The notes under the pieces: model-generated
What the model was told of the DNA's origin: nothing
Database searches by the model: none
What the model saw: only the letters and a program-made list of their open reading frames with translations
Part shown: positions 1 through 8,200 of the stretch, one piece after another
Layout: each line of letters begins with the position of its first letter
Position numbering within the stretch: position 1 is the first letter of the stretch
Position numbers and translations under genes: made by a program
NCBI GenBank assembly: GCA_013823945.1
Contig: PNMZ01000002.1
Location: forward strand, 558,001 to 622,000
Direction of reading: 5' to 3'
Source of the DNA: a bacterium
Lineage (GTDB): Bacteria; Armatimonadota; Fimbriimonadia; Fimbriimonadales; Fimbriimonadaceae
Length of the DNA stretch: 64,000 bases

Positions 1-590
1 GTCTTGATGACGGCAATTTCGCTACCAATCTCGCCTACCTAGGTACGCCCGGGGCCCTTCGAGAAATTGATTTTCGCTCGCCCGCAGTAGATGGGTGGGA
101 TGTTTCCCTGCATCTCGCAACAACAGGTGCAGAAATTGACCGAGCCGCCATCGTTTTCAACCAATTCACCGAGAACATAGTTGTCGCTCACGGTGTTCAG
201 AACTTTGGAGCCGAACCCCTCAAACGGCTTCGCTTCTCAACATTCACTATCGACCGATCCCGCCCCAACGGCAACCGGGCAAAGCTCATCATCTTCCATG
301 CCGCAGAACGAGAAGCCGGACTTGATACCGCTCAAATCACGTTCAAAACGCCTGGAGATAATGCTCTGTTTTCTGCATCTCCCATCAGCGCGGGGCAAAG
401 CACAGTCCTCAATACAGATAGCGGCAACTTGACCTTCGAAGCCCGTAACACTGGTACCCAAGGCAATTTCACCACGGGATCCCAAACCCTTGCCCCTGGA
501 GGCGTTTACCTGGTTCTCATTGCGGGTCTCGAAAATGATCCGACCCGGCCAATCAGCATCAATTTTTTCCAACTTCCATCCACTCTGTAA
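1..590 (+). CDS. DUF4397-like protein, 3' part (5' end outside window)
   Basis: An open frame enters from the left edge (first full codon at base 3) and stops with TAA at 588-590, giving about 195 C-terminal residues. The text resembles DUF4397 repeats: short beta-rich units with an alanine/glycine-rich turn and a recurring pattern of 'LFSASPISAGQST', 'LAPGGVYLVLIAGL'. This family is found in exported or surface proteins of unknown role. No membrane anchor or sorting signal is visible at the C-terminus. A hairpin terminator follows directly. The family assignment is from pattern recognition; the missing N-terminus would be expected to hold a signal peptide. Confidence 0.6.
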   Translation, partial: LDDGNFATNLAYLGTPGALREIDFRSPAVDGWDVSLHLATTGAEIDRAAIVFNQFTENIVVAHGVQNFGAEPLKRLRFSTFTIDRSRPNGNRAKLIIFHAAEREAGLDTAQITFKTPGDNALFSASPISAGQSTVLNTDSGNLTFEARNTGTQGNFTTGSQTLAPGGVYLVLIAGLENDPTRPISINFFQLPSTL

Positions 591-612
591 AACTGTCCCC
601 AATATGTGCAAA

Positions 613-652
613 AGCTCAGGTCGCCCACAAGCTACCTGAGCTATAATTTTTT
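613..652 (+). terminator. Rho-independent terminator
   Basis: A 9-bp perfect stem (AGCTCAGGT at 613-621 with ACCTGAGCT at 634-642) is followed by ATAATTTTTT. It closes the DUF4397-like gene and separates it from the sigma factor gene. Confidence 0.75.
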
Positions 653-682
653 GCGGCGAAACGCGCGCCCAATACGTCATTT

Positions 683-1228
683 ATGTCGAGCAATCCTCGC
701 GAAGATTCACTTGCTGAAAAACGCTGGCTGAACGCCCTTGCAAAGGGCGATTCTTCTGCGATGAATGGGCTGTACCAGCTATATGGCGAAAAGATTTTTC
801 GCTACACCTACCGAATGCTAGGCAATCGGGCGGATGCTGAAGATGCAACTGCAGAGACGTTTCTGCGGGTTCTCAAGCGGGCAAACGATCTGCGCGCCGA
901 TGGAGCCTTCAAAACATGGCTGTTCCGCATCGCACGCAACCTATGCATCGACAAAATGCGCCAGCCGAAACTGCTTGAGATTTCGGGAGAAAGGTCATAC
1001 ACTGGAACTGAGGAACGCGCCGCCCTTCGGGTTACGGTTCAGAACGCTCTGAACGAACTCCCACTGGACTACCGCGAACCCCTCATCCTCTGTGACCTTG
1101 AGGATATATCGGCCAAGGAAGCGGCTGACACACTAGGGATTAGCGTCCCCGCTCTCAAATCGCGACTCTATCGCGGAAGAAGGGCTCTGCGCGAAAAGCT
1201 AGGTGGCTCACTGGAGAAACTGAAATGA
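683..1228 (+). CDS. ECF RNA polymerase sigma factor (first of three)
   Basis: This 181-residue protein has the sigma-70 region 2 and region 4 arrangement of extracytoplasmic-function sigma factors. Region 2 (about residues 25-90) contains 'YRMLGNRADAEDATAETFLRVL' followed by 'FKTWLFRIARNLCIDKMR'. Region 4 (about 115-170) contains 'LPLDYREPLILCDLEDISAKEAADTLGISVPALKSRLYRGRRALR', a helix-turn-helix that would bind the -35 element. There is no region 1 or 3, as expected for this class. It overlaps the next small gene by 4 bases (ATGA), so the two are translationally coupled, which suggests a sigma and regulator pair. The regulon cannot be told from the sequence. Confidence 0.93.
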   Translation: MSSNPREDSLAEKRWLNALAKGDSSAMNGLYQLYGEKIFRYTYRMLGNRADAEDATAETFLRVLKRANDLRADGAFKTWLFRIARNLCIDKMRQPKLLEISGERSYTGTEERAALRVTVQNALNELPLDYREPLILCDLEDISAKEAADTLGISVPALKSRLYRGRRALREKLGGSLEKLK

Positions 1229-1503
1229 ACGATCTATATCGCAAACTCGTGGACCTCTACGCGGACGACCAACTCACGGAAGAAATGGTTGCCGAACTCA
1301 CTGCTGCCGCCAAAGATGACGACATTCTCAAATCCGAAATGTCCACTCTCAAGCAAACCGTCGATCTTTTGAAGACCGATTCCGGACCTGAATTTAACGA
1401 ATCCGACTACCTGAGGATCATCTTCCGAATGCAAACCGCCGGAGCCGATATCAGCTTCGAAGAAAGAGAGTCGCATCCCGGACAGTACCAACTCCCCATG
1501 TAG
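1225..1503 (+). CDS. Small acidic protein coupled to ECF sigma factor; possible anti-sigma
   Basis: A 92-residue acidic protein with the start 'MNDLYRKLVDLYADDQLTEEMVAEL', whose helical pattern recalls the N-terminal sigma-binding domain of anti-sigma factors ('..YLDGELSEEE..'). It has no HxxxCxxC zinc motif and no transmembrane segment, unlike classical anti-sigma factors. The ATGA overlap with the sigma gene upstream is the main argument for a regulatory partnership. Function is inferred from position only. Confidence 0.6.
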   Translation: MNDLYRKLVDLYADDQLTEEMVAELTAAAKDDDILKSEMSTLKQTVDLLKTDSGPEFNESDYLRIIFRMQTAGADISFEERESHPGQYQLPM

Positions 1504-1541
1504 TCAAAAAGCAAAATAATCATTAATCAACGAAGTGGGAA

Positions 1542-2639
1542 ATGAAAGTAACCGTTAACCGAAAAGACTTGAACGACGCACTCGCCATCGCGGCGGGTGC
1601 TTCGTCCGTTCGAACCGCCCTCCCCGTCCTTGCATCCATCCAGATCAAGGCCGCAAATGGCGGACTGACTCTCACCGGGTGTGATGGAGAAATGTGGGCC
1701 CAAGCAACTTGCCACGCCCAAATCGACGACGAAGGAACCGTTTGCGTCCAGCAAAAACTTCTCTCCGATGTCTCCAATCAACTCCCCGAGGGCGAAGTCG
1801 AAATCAGTCTTGAAGGCACTCAAGTTTTCCTTCGCATCGGCGTATCTGAGTGGAAGCTCATGGCTTATCCCGCCGATGAATTTCCTCCTGTGCCTGAAGT
1901 CAGCCCGGCTGGTTCACTCAATCTCAAGTTTGGTCAACTCACGAAAGGACTCGGTAGCGTCATGTACGCCGTCAGCGACGATACAAGTCGTCCCGTCCTG
2001 ACCGGTGTGTTGTTCACCTATGACGGCGAAAGCTTGACCCTCGTCGCAACAGACACCCACCGAATGGCTGTCCACAAGGTCTCGCAAGAGGGCATCGGAT
2101 CCCAAGTCACCGCCATCGTTCCCGAAAAAGCCTTGCGGATCATCCGATCTCTTCACCTTGGGATGGATGACACCATCACCATCGGTTTGGAAGAAAATCG
2201 CCTGATCGTGGACATCGGATCCGCAAAACTCGTGAGCCAACTCCTCGTCGGGCAATATCCAAATTGGGAACGTGTTGTCCCAAGCGAATACACCCGCGTG
2301 TGGACAATGGACCGCGATGAACTTAGCGTCAACATCAAACGCGCTATGATTCTCGCGCGCGATTCCGCGAACCGAATCCGATTCTCCGGACAAGGAGAAA
2401 AAATTGTCATCTCCGCGCGCAGTGAAGACAAAGGCGAAGCTAAGGAAGAAGTTGCAATGGTCAGCAAAAACGGCGATGTGGATATCGCCTTCAATGGTCG
2501 GTACGTCATAGAAGCCCTGAACGCCCTCGAAGGAGAAGGCGTCCGGGCTGAAATGACGGAATCAAGCCGCCCTGCAATCCTTCGACCTACCGACAGCGAA
2601 GACACTTTCTGTGTCGTCATGCCGATGGCAATGGGTTAG
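1542..2639 (+). CDS. dnaN: DNA polymerase III subunit beta (sliding clamp)
   Basis: A 365-residue protein, the normal length for the bacterial beta clamp, a ring-shaped dimer that tethers the replicative polymerase to DNA. The three tandem clamp domains are recognisable: 'MKVTVNRKDLNDALAIAAGA' at the start, the central 'TDTHRMAVHKV' (about residue 170), which is a strong family signature, and the C-terminal 'FCVVMPM' that forms part of the protein-binding pocket. dnaA, recF and gyrB, the usual neighbours at the origin, are not adjacent; instead it follows an ECF sigma pair. A hairpin terminator lies right after the stop. Confidence 0.97.
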   Translation: MKVTVNRKDLNDALAIAAGASSVRTALPVLASIQIKAANGGLTLTGCDGEMWAQATCHAQIDDEGTVCVQQKLLSDVSNQLPEGEVEISLEGTQVFLRIGVSEWKLMAYPADEFPPVPEVSPAGSLNLKFGQLTKGLGSVMYAVSDDTSRPVLTGVLFTYDGESLTLVATDTHRMAVHKVSQEGIGSQVTAIVPEKALRIIRSLHLGMDDTITIGLEENRLIVDIGSAKLVSQLLVGQYPNWERVVPSEYTRVWTMDRDELSVNIKRAMILARDSANRIRFSGQGEKIVISARSEDKGEAKEEVAMVSKNGDVDIAFNGRYVIEALNALEGEGVRAEMTESSRPAILRPTDSEDTFCVVMPMAMG

Positions 2640-2659
2640 GCCAAACCAGTGCCCAATCT

Positions 2660-2693
2660 AAAAGTGTCAGAGACTTGCTCTCTGGCACTTTTT
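2660..2693 (+). terminator. Rho-independent terminator after dnaN
   Basis: A long stem (AAAAGTGTCAGAGA with TCTCTGGCACTTTTT, one G-U pair) and a short CTTGC loop end in a T run. It lies 20 bases after the dnaN stop. Confidence 0.85.
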
Positions 2694-2726
2694 GCATAAC
2701 GAATTTATCCCAAGACCGTCCAAACT

Positions 2727-3185
2727 GTGAGAACCATGATTTCAACACTATTCGTTGCCATAGCGCTAACCACCCCGCCCGCCCCCAAAGATTGGGTAAC
2801 TCCCCTCCTCGCCCAAAGTCGGACAACGGTTGAAAAAACCCTTGGCAAGCCAACTGAGACTGTCTCTGAGGTTGAGAATGAAGTCATGGCAACCTACAAG
2901 CACAAGACTTTTGAAAACATCTATGTTCTCTACAAGAAAAATAAAATGGAATTCGTTACTTTTGAGTTCAAAACCAACCATCGTTCATGGCAAGCCGCAC
3001 TCAAAGAGCTGACAATACCAACGACCTCAGTGAAAAGTAAAACTGAGCAAATTGAAGGCCAAGAGTTCATCAAATTGACAAATTTCACCAAGGCCCCGAA
3101 AGGATGGTCGGCCAATTTCTTCCCCGCAGACGATTCAATAAAAGCTATCATCTCCTTCTTCAGTCCCAACCATCAAGGCGGTTAG
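2727..3185 (+). CDS. Small exported protein of unknown function
   Basis: A 152-residue protein beginning at GTG (2727) or at the in-frame ATG nine bases later. The first 20 residues ('MRTMISTLFVAIALTTPP') look like a signal peptide, so it probably acts outside the cytoplasm. The following 'LLAQSRTTVEKTLGKPTETVSE' resembles the helix and 'lGkP' turn of SmpA/BamE-type lipoprotein folds, but there is no lipobox. It stands alone between two terminator-like regions and converges with the debranching enzyme gene. I do not recognise a specific family. Confidence 0.65.
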   Translation: MRTMISTLFVAIALTTPPAPKDWVTPLLAQSRTTVEKTLGKPTETVSEVENEVMATYKHKTFENIYVLYKKNKMEFVTFEFKTNHRSWQAALKELTIPTTSVKSKTEQIEGQEFIKLTNFTKAPKGWSANFFPADDSIKAIISFFSPNHQGG

Positions 3186-3204
3186 AATCGGGCAAAGTTA
3201 AGAG

Positions 3205-5163
3205 TTATTCGCTCGGAGCATGGCACTCTCGCCATGCGCGCAGAACTTCCCCAACACTCCAAGCCTGCCAAGGGCATCCACCTGGAAATTGGGGGGCATC
3301 GCCATCATAAACCTCGGCAATTCCGAGTAATCCATAGCTGCCCATGCTAGCAACCACATGAGTCAGTGCCGATTGCGCCCTTTTCTTATCGCCTGTCACC
3401 CGCAAAACTGCGCTTACATACGGCCCAAGCAGCCAGGGCCAGACGGTGCCCTGGTGATACGATGCATCCCGCTTATCAAGCGGCCCCTCAAAACGGCCGA
3501 CATAGCTCGCCTCACTTGGCCCAAGGGTTCTGAGACCCAGCGGAGTGAGTAATTCTCGCTCAATTTTGTCCAGTGCGATTCCCGCTTCATCACCGCCCAA
3601 GGGAGCAAAAGGAAGAGCCATCGCAATGAGTTGATTCGGCCTGAGAGAAGCATCCGCCGGCTCGACTGTATCGAGATAGTGTCCCATCCTGGGATGCCAG
3701 AACTTCTCCCGCATACTCACTTCTGCCTGATCGGCAAGCTCGGCATAGGCATCAGCTTTAGCTCCCAGTTTTTGGGCGATCCACTCCGCTATCCGAAGCA
3801 AATTCACCCACAAACCGTTGATCTCGACCGGTTTTCCGTGCCGGGGCGTAACGACCCAATCACCTACCTTTGCGTCCATCCATGTCAGTTGAACTCCTGG
3901 CTCACCTTGTGACACCAAGCCATCCGACGGATCAACATGAATCCCGTATCGAGTCCCCTTGCGGTGCCACTCAATAATCTCCGCAAGCCACCCTAGTGCT
4001 TCTCGCGCAAAGTCTTCGTCCCAATCTTTTTTCAATGTCAGGTAAGCAGCGTTCCCAAACCAGAGCGACGCATCAACCGTGTTGTAATCCGGGGTCACCC
4101 CGCGATCAACAAATCTATTCGGAATAAGCCCCTCCCGCATTTGACTGGCATAACTCCGCAGAATTTTTTGAGCCACGTCAATTTGCCCCGTTTCAAGACA
4201 AATCCCCGGCAACGAAATCATCGTATCCCGACCCCAATCAGTAAACCACGGGTACCCCGCGATGATGCTCGTCCTCTCGGGAGTTGTCACGACGAACTTT
4301 TTCGCCGCCGAGACAAGTGCGTCCTCTACTCCCCCCTCGACCCCAACCTCTTTCTCAAAAAGCGGGATTGCGTCGGCACCTTCATCGCTCGAAGCAACCA
4401 AGTAGACCGATTCGCCCGGGGCCAAAAAGTACTTCAACTCACAAGGGCAAAACAAATCATCAATTGCATCTAGTCCCCGCTCAGTTTCTCGAGGATGCTC
4501 AAACCGGTAATACCAACCCGTTGTCGGTGTTCGATCCGCTCCCGGATGATCCAAATGAAGTGAAATACCATCATGAGCCACCGTCGTCCGGTCTTCCGGG
4601 AAAAACAAGAACTCCGGATAAAAATCTGTGACCCGGAAGTTCTGATGATAAAACTTGTGGCTGACCAGGGGACGCAAGCTCAAGGTGATCGCTTCATCCG
4701 ATAGGTTCTTGTATCCCACTGTGACTGCATTGACCCTATCGTGCATCCCCAGCCGCTTGGCCACCAAAGCTCCTCCGACTTCCCAAACCCACTCAACCAT
4801 GTCGCCAACCGCGAAGGACTCCATCCTCCGGTAACCCTCCGGATGAACCGTTCCAACGTACTGATTGGAACTCAGACCAAATGACTCTGAACCCACAACA
4901 ACATAGGCTTCCAGACCAGCCAGCAGAACAGTACGAATCTCTGGTGCCTGAGTTGCCGCCACCAAATGTCCGTGGTACCGCCGCGTATTAGTCCCCGCAA
5001 CTGAGCCCATCGCAAATCCGCCGATCCCATTAGTCAGAATCCACTCTAAACGAGAACTTCTAGCATAGTTCTGGCATACATCCTTGCCTAATCGCTGAAC
5101 CACCGTCGCCACAGCAAAGTAGTCTACAACCGAAACGCCATTATTATCAGCCAGAAATCCCAC
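3205..5163 (-). CDS. Glycogen debranching enzyme, amylo-alpha-1,6-glucosidase family
   Basis: A 652-residue protein matching the bacterial/archaeal debranching enzyme family. The N-terminal domain carries 'EWILTNGIGGFAMGSVAGTN' followed by 'TRRYHGHLVAA' (about residues 40-70). The C-terminal (alpha/alpha)6-barrel carries 'FTDWGRDTMISLPGICLETG' (about 305-325) and 'HQGTVWPWLLGPY' near the end; the acidic residues in these motifs belong to the GH15-like catalytic site. It should hydrolyse alpha-1,6 branch points of glycogen or dextrins in the cytoplasm, since no signal peptide is seen. No other glycogen genes are nearby, so its operon context gives no further information. Confidence 0.93.
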   Translation of the reverse strand: MGFLADNNGVSVVDYFAVATVVQRLGKDVCQNYARSSRLEWILTNGIGGFAMGSVAGTNTRRYHGHLVAATQAPEIRTVLLAGLEAYVVVGSESFGLSSNQYVGTVHPEGYRRMESFAVGDMVEWVWEVGGALVAKRLGMHDRVNAVTVGYKNLSDEAITLSLRPLVSHKFYHQNFRVTDFYPEFLFFPEDRTTVAHDGISLHLDHPGADRTPTTGWYYRFEHPRETERGLDAIDDLFCPCELKYFLAPGESVYLVASSDEGADAIPLFEKEVGVEGGVEDALVSAAKKFVVTTPERTSIIAGYPWFTDWGRDTMISLPGICLETGQIDVAQKILRSYASQMREGLIPNRFVDRGVTPDYNTVDASLWFGNAAYLTLKKDWDEDFAREALGWLAEIIEWHRKGTRYGIHVDPSDGLVSQGEPGVQLTWMDAKVGDWVVTPRHGKPVEINGLWVNLLRIAEWIAQKLGAKADAYAELADQAEVSMREKFWHPRMGHYLDTVEPADASLRPNQLIAMALPFAPLGGDEAGIALDKIERELLTPLGLRTLGPSEASYVGRFEGPLDKRDASYHQGTVWPWLLGPYVSAVLRVTGDKKRAQSALTHVVASMGSYGLLGIAEVYDGDAPQFPGGCPWQAWSVGEVLRAWRECHAPSE

Positions 5164-5304
5164 TAGCTAGCACCGTTACGAGTTTCTGAGAACCAGGGGA
5201 ACAACTGCCACAGATACCAGGGACATCACCCTCCCATTCAAGGCATATAACCCTCGTTGAGGAAGGATTGACTCCCTCCAATTTAATCACAAAGGGCAAC
5301 CACC

Positions 5305-5520
5305 ATGTTGATTTCTGAAGCTAAAACCCTCATTGGACAAACCGTAGCATTGACCTACACAGACCGAACCGGAAAAGAGTACACCGAAGTCACCGAGATT
5401 TACGATGTTGCTTTCATTCCGCTCTACGGACCGTGCATGATCACTGACTCTGGCGAAGTCCGGCTCGACCGCGTACTTGTGTACGAGATGGCCGAGTACG
5501 AATATCGCACTGCTGCCTAA
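5305..5520 (+). CDS. Small conserved-looking protein of unknown function
   Basis: A 71-residue protein with good coding character: 'MLISEAKTLIGQTVALTYTDRTGKEYTEVTEIYDVAFIPLYGPCMITDSGEVRLDRV'. The predicted fold is a small beta barrel, reminiscent of SH3-like or Hfq-size domains, without any membrane segment. It is monocistronic, is preceded by about 140 bases of non-coding DNA and ends at a strong terminator. I do not recognise the family. Confidence 0.65.
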   Translation: MLISEAKTLIGQTVALTYTDRTGKEYTEVTEIYDVAFIPLYGPCMITDSGEVRLDRVLVYEMAEYEYRTAA

Positions 5521-5557
5521 TTTCTCACGAAACGGCTGGTAGGGCGCACGACCAACG

Positions 5558-5590
5558 AACCGTCCGGAAACTCACTCCGGGCGGTTTTTT
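5558..5590 (+). terminator. Rho-independent terminator overlapping a convergent stop codon
   Basis: The stem AACCGTCCGGA/TCCGGGCGGTT (one G-U pair) is followed by TTTTT. The loop holds the stop codon of the convergent LptD-like gene (5572-5574), so the two transcription units overlap in the terminator. Confidence 0.85.
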
Positions 5591-7122
5591 CTACTCAGGT
5601 CGCGATCAACCAACCGATTCGTAAAGCCATCAACCCGGAACCGAACCCCTATGCGGTAATCACTTGGAAACTCTCTTCGGGTGACAAACGGTTCCAATGA
5701 ACCCGCCGCCAGCGCAATCTCCCACTCAACATCGTACCAATCCTTAGTTGAAAAATCGTATTTACGGAGATACCGCAATGTGTACGGTCCAAAGACGTAG
5801 TCCGCGCGAAATGCAAACCCACTCCCAAACGGGAGACGATCATAAAGAAAGTCCGCTGAGCCAGTCTCGGTTGCGTTGACATAAACTCCTCCAACGGTCA
5901 ACCCTCGAAATACTTCGCCATACGCACCTATTTCCCCTCGAATAATCCCAAAGGTATTGTCGCCACTAAACGTACCAACTAAATCCAATCGAGCATGGGA
6001 TTTCCAACTTCCAAATTTGTACCTAGGAGCTACAAATGATGTCTCAAAAACCGCTCGGTCAACCCACTGCGCCTGGCCCGAATCGCGAACTCGCTGGATT
6101 CTGCCCGTACCGATCCAACCCCCCTGACCCAATGCACCACCTTTTTCATACACAAAATCCCAAGCCTTACTAATCCCGGCTGAATCTTGCCGACGACCCA
6201 CACTTCCTATATTCCAATAACTTCCTGCCGAAAAACTCGCCTTGGGATCACGAAGCCGGTTAAATTCTTCATCTGGGTGAGAAATCGAAACATTGTTGAA
6301 CCACCCATCCGCTGCGCGTTCTCCCAAATCTCCCCGAGGAGCAACCCGAGTAATTTGCTTTCCTCCATCAATAAATGACTGTGTGTATTGAAACTGATAT
6401 TCCTGTAACCGCCCAGGAAAGCTGTTCCACGCACCAGAAATCACGGAACGATCACTGAGTAAAAAGCTACTATCCCAACTGATTCCAATCCCAACTCCTC
6501 GTCGATTCGTCACGCTTGGAAACTTAAACCCGCTGACCCGACGATCCAAGTTGAAAGTCTGGCTGGGAAATGGCCCAACATTGATCCCCAGCAACTCATA
6601 AAAAACTCGCCGCGCGATCGCCCGCTTCCCCGGCTGAATCACAAGTTCATCTGCAGCAAAGCGAGTACCTCCCGAACTTAAATCTGTCAACTCAACCTGC
6701 GCTTTCCGAACCGTCCAAAGCGGCTCTGGCTCTCTCTGAATCTCTAGTGACTCCCCCTGAACCAAAACATAGCCAACTTCCAACCGAACTGACTGCCCTG
6801 ATCCAATCCCCGTCTCCCAGTTCACCTCCAGCGAGTCCACCGAAAGCTCACCTTCTGGATCTATGATCCGGGTCGTCCCCTCGGTACGCAAGACTTTACT
6901 ATTCGTATAGACGAAAAGCCGCTGAGTCTGGAGAACAGTCGGACCGTACTTAGCTTTGACTCCCCCTTCAAAAACCAAAACCCCGTCCGCAACATCCCGG
7001 TACCAGGAATCAGCCTCAATCGTCAAGGTGTCGTCAACCGCCACCGACTGTCGAGATTCCTGAACCATTGGCGTAACCGGCAGGTCAACCGGCATCGCCA
7101 CCCCACCAACCGGAATGATCAT
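5572..7122 (-). CDS. LptD/OstA-like outer-membrane beta-barrel protein
   Basis: About 516 residues. The first 150 or so form repeated short strands of the OstA/LptA type ('LTIEADSWYRDVADGVLVFEG', then 'GELSVDSLEVNWETGIGSG'). The rest resembles the LptD barrel, with a family-like block at 'FKFPSVTNRRGVGIGISWD' and alternating aromatic strands up to the end. LptD places lipopolysaccharide in the outer membrane. It is shorter than proteobacterial LptD (about 780) and lacks an obvious signal peptide from either start. I chose ATG 7122 because GAGAGG precedes it by 7 bases; GTG at 7179 is the alternative. It is divergent from an ECF sigma gene. Confidence 0.72.
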   Translation of the reverse strand: MIIPVGGVAMPVDLPVTPMVQESRQSVAVDDTLTIEADSWYRDVADGVLVFEGGVKAKYGPTVLQTQRLFVYTNSKVLRTEGTTRIIDPEGELSVDSLEVNWETGIGSGQSVRLEVGYVLVQGESLEIQREPEPLWTVRKAQVELTDLSSGGTRFAADELVIQPGKRAIARRVFYELLGINVGPFPSQTFNLDRRVSGFKFPSVTNRRGVGIGISWDSSFLLSDRSVISGAWNSFPGRLQEYQFQYTQSFIDGGKQITRVAPRGDLGERAADGWFNNVSISHPDEEFNRLRDPKASFSAGSYWNIGSVGRRQDSAGISKAWDFVYEKGGALGQGGWIGTGRIQRVRDSGQAQWVDRAVFETSFVAPRYKFGSWKSHARLDLVGTFSGDNTFGIIRGEIGAYGEVFRGLTVGGVYVNATETGSADFLYDRLPFGSGFAFRADYVFGPYTLRYLRKYDFSTKDWYDVEWEIALAAGSLEPFVTRREFPSDYRIGVRFRVDGFTNRLVDRDLSRKNRPE

Positions 7123-7226
7123 TGCTTGCCTCTCAGGATACCGCTCCCCGTAAAATTCACAAAGTATTGAACGTTTCACCCCAAAAGAGGTGTCTAAGTT
7201 GTATCCTTAGTCCAGGGAAAGTGTAG

Positions 7227-7790
7227 ATGGCTGAAAAACTGACTTTCGTCCCCACCCTCGACCCAAAAGTCGAAGAATTGGCTCTCGTCGCTCGCCTCCG
7301 GCAGAACGATCAAGTGGCTATGAATACCATCGTCACTCGCCACCGAGACCGATTGATCAGAACCGCAACCAACCTCCTCCGCGACTCCCATGAAGCTGAG
7401 GACATTGCTCAAGAGGCTTTCCTAAAATCGTTCCGAGAAATTCATAAGCTCCGAGACGACCGGGCTTTCTCCGGCTATCTCTACAAAATTTGTGTCCGCC
7501 TGTGTATGGATCGACTTCGATCACGCAAGCCAACCGGCGAAGCCGTTGAGCGCGGCATGGGAGGTACCGATCGCCGAGTGGTCAATCAGATTCTCGTCCA
7601 GGAACTTCTGGCCCATCTCCCGCCGGAACAAGCCCAAACGCTCGTCTTGAGAGAGATGGAGCAAATGAGTTACGACGAAGTTGCCGACATTATGGACATC
7701 CCCGTTGGCACCGTACGCTCCAGGCTACATGCCGCCCGAGAAAAGTTTCGCGCAATTTGGCTCGAAGCCACGGAGGAACAGGCACGTTGA
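7227..7790 (+). CDS. ECF RNA polymerase sigma factor (second of three)
   Basis: A 187-residue sigma-70 family protein with region 2 at about residues 30-95 ('LLRDSHEAEDIAQEAFLKSF', 'FSGYLYKICVRLCMDRLR') and region 4 at about 120-175 ('LPPEQAQTLVLREMEQMSYDEVADIMDIPVGTVRSRLHAAREKFR'). It heads a tightly coupled group: the next gene starts at TTG overlapping this stop (TTGA, 7787-7790), and a membrane protein follows with an ATGA overlap. It is divergent from an outer-membrane LptD-like gene, so an envelope-related regulon is possible, but this is inference. Confidence 0.94.
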   Translation: MAEKLTFVPTLDPKVEELALVARLRQNDQVAMNTIVTRHRDRLIRTATNLLRDSHEAEDIAQEAFLKSFREIHKLRDDRAFSGYLYKICVRLCMDRLRSRKPTGEAVERGMGGTDRRVVNQILVQELLAHLPPEQAQTLVLREMEQMSYDEVADIMDIPVGTVRSRLHAAREKFRAIWLEATEEQAR

Positions 7791-8200
7791 CCCAGTCTGA
7801 ATTTAATCTTCTCGCCGAAATTGTCTTTGACAAAGAAGCAACCCCGATCGAAACAGAACTTTTTGAACAAACTCTTGAAAGGAACCCGGAATGGATGGAC
7901 GCATTCCTTGATAACCGTTCTATTCTTGACGAGGCATTTACCGAAGTTCCAACTACGCCGACAAATTTCAACCAGCAACTCCTCGCCCGATGGCAAGCGG
8001 ATCAAATTCGTACCTCGTTTCAATACTGGGCCCCATCAATCGTCGCCGCGGTTGCTGCTGGAGTCGGACTCCTGGCAATACTCACAACTCTTGGTAAACC
8101 CGTCCTCAATCCCAGTCGACTAGACTCGCCTGCTGAAGCTCAGTTGGAAACAACATCTTCAGTAGATTTTCCCACCCTCCAAGAACCTCTTGACAGATGA
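7787..8200 (+). CDS. Membrane-anchored putative anti-sigma factor
   Basis: About 137 residues from the TTG at 7787, which overlaps the sigma stop (TTGA); an ATG at 7757 would intrude 34 bases into the sigma gene and is less likely. The N-terminal part is helical and acidic ('EFNLLAEIVFDKEATPIETELFEQTL'), and a single transmembrane helix follows at about residues 80-102 ('SIVAAVAAGVGLLAILTTLG'), with a short outer tail. This is the layout of membrane-bound anti-sigma factors, but no zinc-binding motif is present. The role is inferred from its coupling to the sigma gene. Confidence 0.7.
   Translation: MTQSEFNLLAEIVFDKEATPIETELFEQTLERNPEWMDAFLDNRSILDEAFTEVPTTPTNFNQQLLARWQADQIRTSFQYWAPSIVAAVAAGVGLLAILTTLGKPVLNPSRLDSPAEAQLETTSSVDFPTLQEPLDR

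Noticed and set aside
642-647. TATAAT after the first terminator as a promoter for the first sigma gene
   Set aside because: It overlaps the terminator stem and has no fitting -35 or TG extension.
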